A stretch of DNA of 64,000 nt, taken from positions 61,146 to 125,145 of the forward strand of contig QZCP01000011.1 of NCBI GenBank assembly GCA_003956705.1. Direction: 5' to 3'. The translations under genes and the position numbers were made by a program. This stretch comes from Brevipalpus yothersi. Lineage: Eukaryota; Arthropoda; Arachnida; Trombidiformes; Tenuipalpidae. The stretch's first letter is position 1. The number at the start of each line of letters is the position of its first letter. Positions 58,206 through 64,000 of this stretch are shown here, piece by piece. The notes beneath the pieces were generated by a model. The model was not told the DNA's origin. It was given only the letters and a program-made list of their open reading frames with translations, and searched no databases.

Positions 58206-59310
58206 ATGTTTCATCGTGTGCAACTTTTTTATCGTTATTCAATTTTTTTAGCTTCAACACTAATATTTATTCTCATCAATGTGAGTTGAATCGCTATTTT
58301 GTCTAAATTTTTTGAAACAAAAAAAATGATTCATCAATCTGTCAAATTTTTTGATTTTTCTCAGTTTTCAACTAGTTTTCCAAGTGGAGCTCCATCCGAT
58401 GCTTGCTCAAATCTGACACCTCGTCATATTGGCACAAAACCTCGTAGTGGTAATAATTCTCCATATTCAATCCATGCCAACTACTATAATTTTGGCCATG
58501 ATGCACCATCTCAAGATGGTATCAAAGGTTAGTGAACAATATTTCTTTTTGGATTTTCAGGTACTTTTTGCATGGGTAAATAATAATATCTCGAAAAATA
58601 TCTACTCAATCCAGTGCGAATCCAAGGACCTCCTTTCCGAGGATTTTTAGTGACTGCCGTAGATGCCAATTCTGGAAAAAGAATCGGAAAGTTTGCCAAG
58701 TTACAAGGTGAGAAATATGGTGTTCAAAATGTGGACAAAAAATTAAGTATCATATTCTGTGAAATTTTTTATCATGTCTGACACATTGTGTTGGGAACTA
58801 TTATCAATTCACTCCACCAATTGATGATTGTAACAAGACAAATGTTACTCCTTTTTTTCCAACTAAAACTCATTTTGTTGGATTGTGAGCCAACTTCTTC
58901 TGATTGACACTATTTATCTGAAATTGATGCAGGAACCAATACCATCGAAGCTTGTAGTGGAATAACCCATGCTGATAGGAGATCAAAGAGAGCAGCAACT
59001 TTGTTGTGGCTGCCTCCAGAAGAAGGGTCAGGAACCGTATCGTTCATGTAAGTAAGCCAAATTAGAAAACGCCACGGCGATTTCAATTGAATAAATAGAG
59101 TCGAAAAATTAACAAAACTCGTGAAGCGTTTAGTGAAACAACATCTCTTTCAAGCGAACTCTTATCCCGTTTTTGAATGTTAACCTCGATTGATTCATGA
59201 TGTTGAATTTTTTCCGATTCGATCTGTTCTTCTTTCACAGAGCCACTGTAGTCCGATCCTTCAACGAATATTATACACCAATCACAGCTGAATTTGATCA
59301 CCGAAAATAG
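58206..59310 (+). CDS. Secreted Reeler-domain protein
   Basis: Five exons (58206-58280, 58365-58527, 58615-58707, 58933-59047, 59241-59310) join in consistent phases to 171 residues. Exon 1 is a signal peptide (MFHRVQLFYRYSIFLASTL). The remainder is one Reeler domain: GAPSDACSNLTPRH, the VRIQGPPFRGFLVTAVD strand, GKRIGKF, the second cysteine in IEACSGITHADRRSKR, LLWLPPEEGSGTVSF, and ATVVRSF near the end. Single-Reeler secreted proteins in arthropods include the defence protein/Noduler group implicated in immunity and melanisation; ferric-chelate-reductase and reelin relatives are excluded by the absence of further domains. Introns are 84-225 nt. Immune role is family inference. Confidence 0.85.
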
Positions 59311-60180
59311 CCAATATCATCATAAGCTGTACGATATGGGTACTTTTGCCCCAAAAATTCTACCTTTCGCAAGCAAGAGATGAGCATTTACCTCCTTATT
59401 TTGTTGCTGATATAAAGATTTTTGAAAAAATTCAACATAGTTACTGCAAAGTGATGCTTTTGCAAATTGTTCATCTATAAGAAATTCGGAATCAGATCGA
59501 TTTCCTGGGATTTCAAGTTTGAAAGAACTTGTTCGATGTCAAGCTCTTCAACACTGAAATGGTTGCAAGAACTGAAAAAACGATCGAGATTTCATCAATT
59601 TTCTACAGTAAACGCATTAAACTCCGAAGATGAGAAAAATTTCTAATCGGGACCAAGATATCCGCAGATTAGTGTGAATGAAAAACTTGGAAGCTTATGC
59701 TCTGTCATCAGGGCTAATTTGATAATTAATTACATGATCACTGTGATCATCGAAAAAAATACATCAGAGTTGGGAAGATTTTTCTCCAAAATGAGTGAGG
59801 AGGTGGTATGAAATTTTACATTTTTGAATTTATTTTATCGATGGCTTTTATCAAATTCTTCTTGTCTATCAAAAAAGCGAGTTCAAGTTCGGGCAGACTG
59901 AATCGTTCAACAGTCTAGGGAAGAACAAGTCTCAGTGATCAAGACAAAATAAGCTACATGCTTGCATGTGAATAGAGAAAAAGTGGAAAACAAGATGAAC
60001 AGATCCAGAATGTACTAGTCCACGAGTCATGAAGGTTCGACAAAATGGCTTGCGAACGAGATCCATTCTCCGTTTTGATGATCATTGAGAGATGAGTACG
60101 AAGAGCACTTGGAAGGATTGCTCCAAAAATCGATTGGGTCATATTTACACGTTAGTTAACCATCCAGGAAGAGTATCCGT
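59311..60180. other. Convergent 3' region, no gene recognised
   Basis: Reeler 3' flank and FBXL14 3'UTR. A 62-codon minus ORF at 59954-60142 follows the FBXL14 stop and looks like a 3'UTR artefact. Confidence 0.4.
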
Positions 60181-62404
60181 CTATGAACGGTTATCTATCT
60201 TAAGAAGTATATAGTAGGGTGAGCCGTCCAGATGATGATTAAACATGAAGCTTACATTTCTACAGGTTTCACAGAGTTTGGTAGTGGTCACTATGCAGTT
60301 GGGTACGATCACATTTGTATCATTGCAGCCAAACAAACTTTTATAATAATTGAAGGCAAAATCAGGATAATTACAAGCTAAACATGCCAAATGTCGAGAT
60401 GATTTTGCTCCATTTATCAATCTTCTTCCCATCAAAGCACTGGCTCCAATACAAACTGCACTTCCTTGAGTTGTTTCCCCTAGAAGTGCCTTTGAGGCCT
60501 GTGAATTGATTGCTTTGAGGTATTCATTCATTGATAAACGTTGATCTTGCCATATATCAGTGTTGGCATACTTAAGTTCGGGCAGCTCTAAGATTCGCTG
60601 ATAGCCATTGGTGGTCACTAAATTACATCCATATAAATCGATCGCTACCAACTTTCGGCAGTTATCGGTGATTGCAAATATACTTCCATCAGTTATTTTG
60701 TTGCATTGGCCAATATTGAGCGTTTCGAGATGCGTTAAACTTTGGGAAAGTTTTATCAAACCACGGTCGGTAATTGAGCATGAATTGAGACTTAAATCCC
60801 GTAAGCTTTGGAGTCCTTGAGCAATATAGTCTAAACCTGTGTCACCTATTTTCTCACAAAAACTAACGTCCAATCGATCTAATTGAACATCAGATTCACT
60901 TAAATACTTTAAGCCGATATCACTTATACTATTGCAACTGCGTAGGTTGATCTCTTTTAACTGGCTCATCGATGATATATACTTCAAACCCATATCAGTG
61001 ATACCAACACAGAAACTAAGATTGAGAATTTTAAGGTTAACCAGACTACCACAAATAAATTGAAGTGAGTCATCAGTTAATGTTTGGCAATCATGTAGAT
61101 CTAGTTGTTCCAAGGAAGTGAGACAATCTTTCTTCGATTTATCAGCACAGTTGGAGCAATTGTATGATTGGCAATATTTTGAGCATCTTTCAGTTTGATG
61201 ATGATGATGATTATTATTATTATCATCACTAGCCTTAAGATGTCCACTAAAGTTGTACTTGTTATGATGGCAAGAATGAGAACTATGAGTAGATGAGGAT
61301 GAGTTGTGAGAAGATTGCGAGTGAGAGGCGTCCTTGTATGATGATGACAATGGTGGGTCTGGCTCAGAAGCGCATAGACGAGAAATGCCTGAATCGGTGA
61401 TAAAACGACAACTTCGAAGATTGAGGTGTTTAAGGCATCTAAAATTTCTTCGGATCGTCTCCAAGGTATTGTCGGTGATCTTATTGCAGCCACCAAGATC
61501 CAAACGCTCTAGATTAGGTAAAAATTGTGAAATTTCTGTGAAACCAACATCACTGATTTGTTTACACATTCCTAAACTAAGTTCTTTGAGTGAAGGCATA
61601 TGGAAAGATAAGGCGGTCATGAGGCGTTCATCGGTCAAATTATAACAACCAGTGAGTATCAATCGTTCCAAATTATTTACTTTGACAGTAACTTCCTTGA
61701 TCCCTTTTTCAAAACTCAAAATCTATATTGAAAAATTAAGAGAAGAATAGCTATAGAAAAAAAAGATTGATCACCATTGATCAACTTGGAATGTGAACTA
61801 GCTCTCAGTCCTTGGTTAACACCACAATCCATCGGCCATGAGAGTGGATCACTTCAACAAGTTGAATAGATCTCATATGAAATTCAATATGTACCTGAAT
61901 TTTTTTGATCCCTCTACAAACCAGGCTCCTTAAAAGTGTTTCATTTCGATTCTTAAGCCTAAGCTTGGCCTCGACATCTTTCCATACCGACTTATTGTAC
62001 ACCGCATCGCGCCATGTCGAGCACACCTGAGCAGCCCTTCCTTTACTTTTGAGGTCTAAAAAAGAGAATATGATGGACAACAATTCCGGATACAGATCAT
62101 TAATGGTGGTATCACAAGTGACCGGCTCATGATGTGTACGGCCTCCATTGTTTGATGATGGTAGAGTGTTGGCAATGGATCGGAATTCATACGCTGATGA
62201 TGATGATGAAGATGATGTTATTCGTGATGCCAATGGTGAACTTGGTGGTGGAGATATGGAAGCGGATAGATCAGTTATCTCCTGAATACCCTCTGATCTA
62301 TGCTTAATTCGATTATTTTTGATACCATAATGGTAATCAAATGGATTTATATCTCCATCATTGGACGCTAAAGTAACCTTATATCTCTTGATTCTTGGTT
62401 CCAT
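60181..62404 (-). CDS. FBXL14: F-box/LRR protein, FBXL14 / Partner of paired type
   Basis: Two exons (62404-61895 and 61722-60181) give 683 residues, versus about 420 for human FBXL14. A disordered Ser-rich N-terminus leads to an F-box (about 99-146; LYPELLSIIFSFLDLKSKGRAAQVCSTWR). Exon 2 holds cysteine-containing LRRs of the LxxLxLxxCxxITDxGL type. An insertion of about 83 residues (288-370; Ser/His/Asn-rich, 61123-61371) splits the repeats and ends in a Cys cluster (CSKYCQSYNCSNCADK). After the last LRR (ELKYANTDIWQDQR) a C-terminal extension of about 110 residues contains further cysteines. FBXL14 is an SCF substrate receptor; Ppa in flies promotes Paired degradation, and Snail is a vertebrate substrate. 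The intron is 172 nt. Confidence 0.9.
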
Positions 62405-63024
62405 AACATATTATATACACACTACACACTTTGCCAGCCAAACTTAAACTCAAAATAGCAGGCCAAGAAACCACGTACACAAACACAATTAATGATACAA
62501 TTAATTTAATATAAAAAGAAGAAGAAAAGAGAAGATGAATCTTATCTTTCTATTTGTACACACACACATATATATGTAGGGGAATAGGAAATATACCAAA
62601 GAGAGAGATAAAATACAAAATATAAATATGTAAGAAGTGTAAGCTGTCAGAATAGAGCGACTCTATTCTTGTGAGTTGCTTTTTCTCTCTCTCTCTTGGC
62701 TTTGCTTGCTTTAGCTTGGCGAGGCGGCTTGTACAAAAATTTTTACTCAAAACTTTGGACCGCTTCTTCTTCTTCTCTCTCTCTCTTCTCTTCACCAACC
62801 TGCTTCTTCTCTCTCTCTCTCTCTCTCTCTGTTTCTCTTTCTTTCTCTCTATGCTCTGGGGCTAAGGTGAGAGCGGCTAGCCTGGCCCTAAGACCACTGA
62901 TACAGCCTACCATGGTAGGCTGGTAAGACCGCGAAGCGAATACTTGGCCTTTCTTATGGCTTTTCTTTCTCTCTTGTACCTGGCTTCTTTCTTTCTCTTT
63001 CTCTTTCTCTCTCCTTTCAATGGA

Positions 63025-63088
<64 letters not shown>

Positions 63089-64000
63089 CACTTGGCGCTT
63101 CAAATTGGCCTCGGAATTCTTCTTCTTTTTCCTCTTCTTCTAGCCAACATTCTATACTATCTATCTACTCTATACTCTTCTATGGTATCAAGAGAATTGA
63201 CATTTCACTGACGGACTGACTCGTGGCTACGATTGATGTGTGAGCCACTATAGCCTTCAAGCTATGCTCATTTATTTGGTCAACAACTTTTCAACTGTCC
63301 TTTTTTTGTCCCAAAAAAGAAATCAATTAACCTCTCCCCCTCTCTCTCTTTCCTCTACCTGACCATGACTGTACCTTGTGGCTCTTGGACAATGTATCAA
63401 CTATTACCACTGGTGAACTGGCCCCTCAAAAATTTTCTCTCCATCTTCCAACTCATTTATTCTTTTCCCACCCAAATGACCTCTAAAATTTATCTTCTCC
63501 GAATTGACGGATGTGTCAACCTTATGGGCTGGCTTTTCACTTGTTCTAGTTGTATGGGGTCAGATGAGAGGGATGGCAAAACAGACAATGAACTATTCCT
63601 CTCTATTAGACATTGTCTGTGTCAAGGCACATTTGGACATCTTTATATTTTCATCTTCACAATCAATGGACCAAAAATTAAGTCCACTTGCACAGACTTA
63701 AGGCATTGTTTAGCAAAGATTGAGCAATAAAAAAAATGTCAGATGCTGGCATATTCCTCTTGAATTCTCCATAGGATAAATAGACTTGATTCACTCTTAT
63801 AAATTTTGCAATTCAATAAATTCAATTATTTAATTATTTTGTTGGGCAATTAGTTGATCAAAAAGATTTTAATTTGAACTTTTAAGATTTCTCTCCGAAA
63901 AATTTAGTGAGTCTTGAAGTTGACCCTCATAAGAACTAAAATCTAGGAGAATCCAAATAAAAAGCTTAACTAAACTTTACTGAGGCACTGTGAGTGCAAA
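62405..64000. promoter_or_regulatory. FBXL14 5' flank, rich in GA/CT tracts; no other gene recognised
   Basis: CT tracts at about 62683-62697, 62776-62790, 62808-62830, 62960-63013 and a perfect GA tract at 63028-63084. The ORFs at 63020-63211 and 63365-63730 were inspected; the first is a repeat translation and the second (121 codons) has no splice context or similarity. The right edge of the window is otherwise featureless. Confidence 0.5.
63028..63084. repeat. (GA)n microsatellite, ~57 bp perfect
   Basis: An uninterrupted GA run, the longest complete dinucleotide repeat in the window; it lies about 620 bp upstream of the FBXL14 start and is GA on the plus strand (CT on the gene strand). 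Confidence 0.95.

Noticed and set aside
63365..63730. 121-codon plus ORF near the right edge
   Set aside because: Composition is not convincing, contains no motif and no neighbouring exon could be phased to it.
1..64000. Transposons, retroviral fragments, CRISPR arrays or bacterial operons
   Set aside because: No transposase, reverse transcriptase or integrase motifs, terminal repeats or regularly spaced repeats were found; the only long duplication is the CYLD 5'-end copy.

Overview
The window is nuclear DNA of a eukaryote, almost certainly an arthropod. Genes are split by GT-AG introns mostly 57-130 nt long, there is no operon structure, GA/CT microsatellites are abundant, and the gene set is animal (CXXC/TET-like factor, ATR, RAD54, CYLD, Integrator 12, PAQR4, ANT). 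A Beat-like Ig-Ig-sushi protein and a Shutdown/FKBP6-like protein point to arthropods; the compact layout would fit an acariform mite, but that last step is inference. No transposon, tRNA, rRNA or CRISPR array was recognised.

Left part (1-21 kb): on the minus strand a CXXC zinc-finger gene, probably the 5' half of Tet running off the left edge; a truncated inverted copy of the CYLD 5' end; a 28-cysteine metallothionein; a membrane-anchored fragment derived from fatty-acid synthase (acyltransferase remnant plus dehydratase); PAQR4; mitochondrial EF-Tu. RpS3 (plus) is head-to-head with EF-Tu. Then a Shutdown/FKBP6-like FKBP-TPR protein and a glomulin-like protein (minus) and RpS11 (plus).

Middle (21-32 kb): a secreted Ig-Ig-sushi protein (minus) whose 8.1-kb intron contains two plus-strand genes on the opposite strand. 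One encodes a strongly codon-biased helical protein; the other encodes a secreted acidic/helical protein whose frame is interrupted by two in-frame TAA codons.

Right part (32-64 kb): mitochondrial peptidyl-tRNA hydrolase ICT1/MRPL58, Integrator 12 (plus), RpS29 and RAD54 (minus), ATR (plus, head-to-head with RAD54 across 349 bp), a Tyr/Gly-rich secreted peptide, a VAMP-type R-SNARE with an ORF directly after its stop codon, the ADP/ATP carrier, a Cys-type glutathione peroxidase (all minus), CYLD and a Reeler-domain secreted protein (plus), and an FBXL14/Ppa F-box-LRR protein (minus) with an insertion in its repeats.

Housekeeping genes dominate. The most unusual items are the FAS-derived MAT-DH membrane protein, the CYLD 5'-end copy, the secreted gene with two in-frame stops dividing it into three 91-codon units, the RAD54/ATR shared promoter region, and the ORF following VAMP. 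Exon boundaries were set by hand from splice motifs, reading phase and protein similarity recalled from memory; nothing was searched or aligned by computer.
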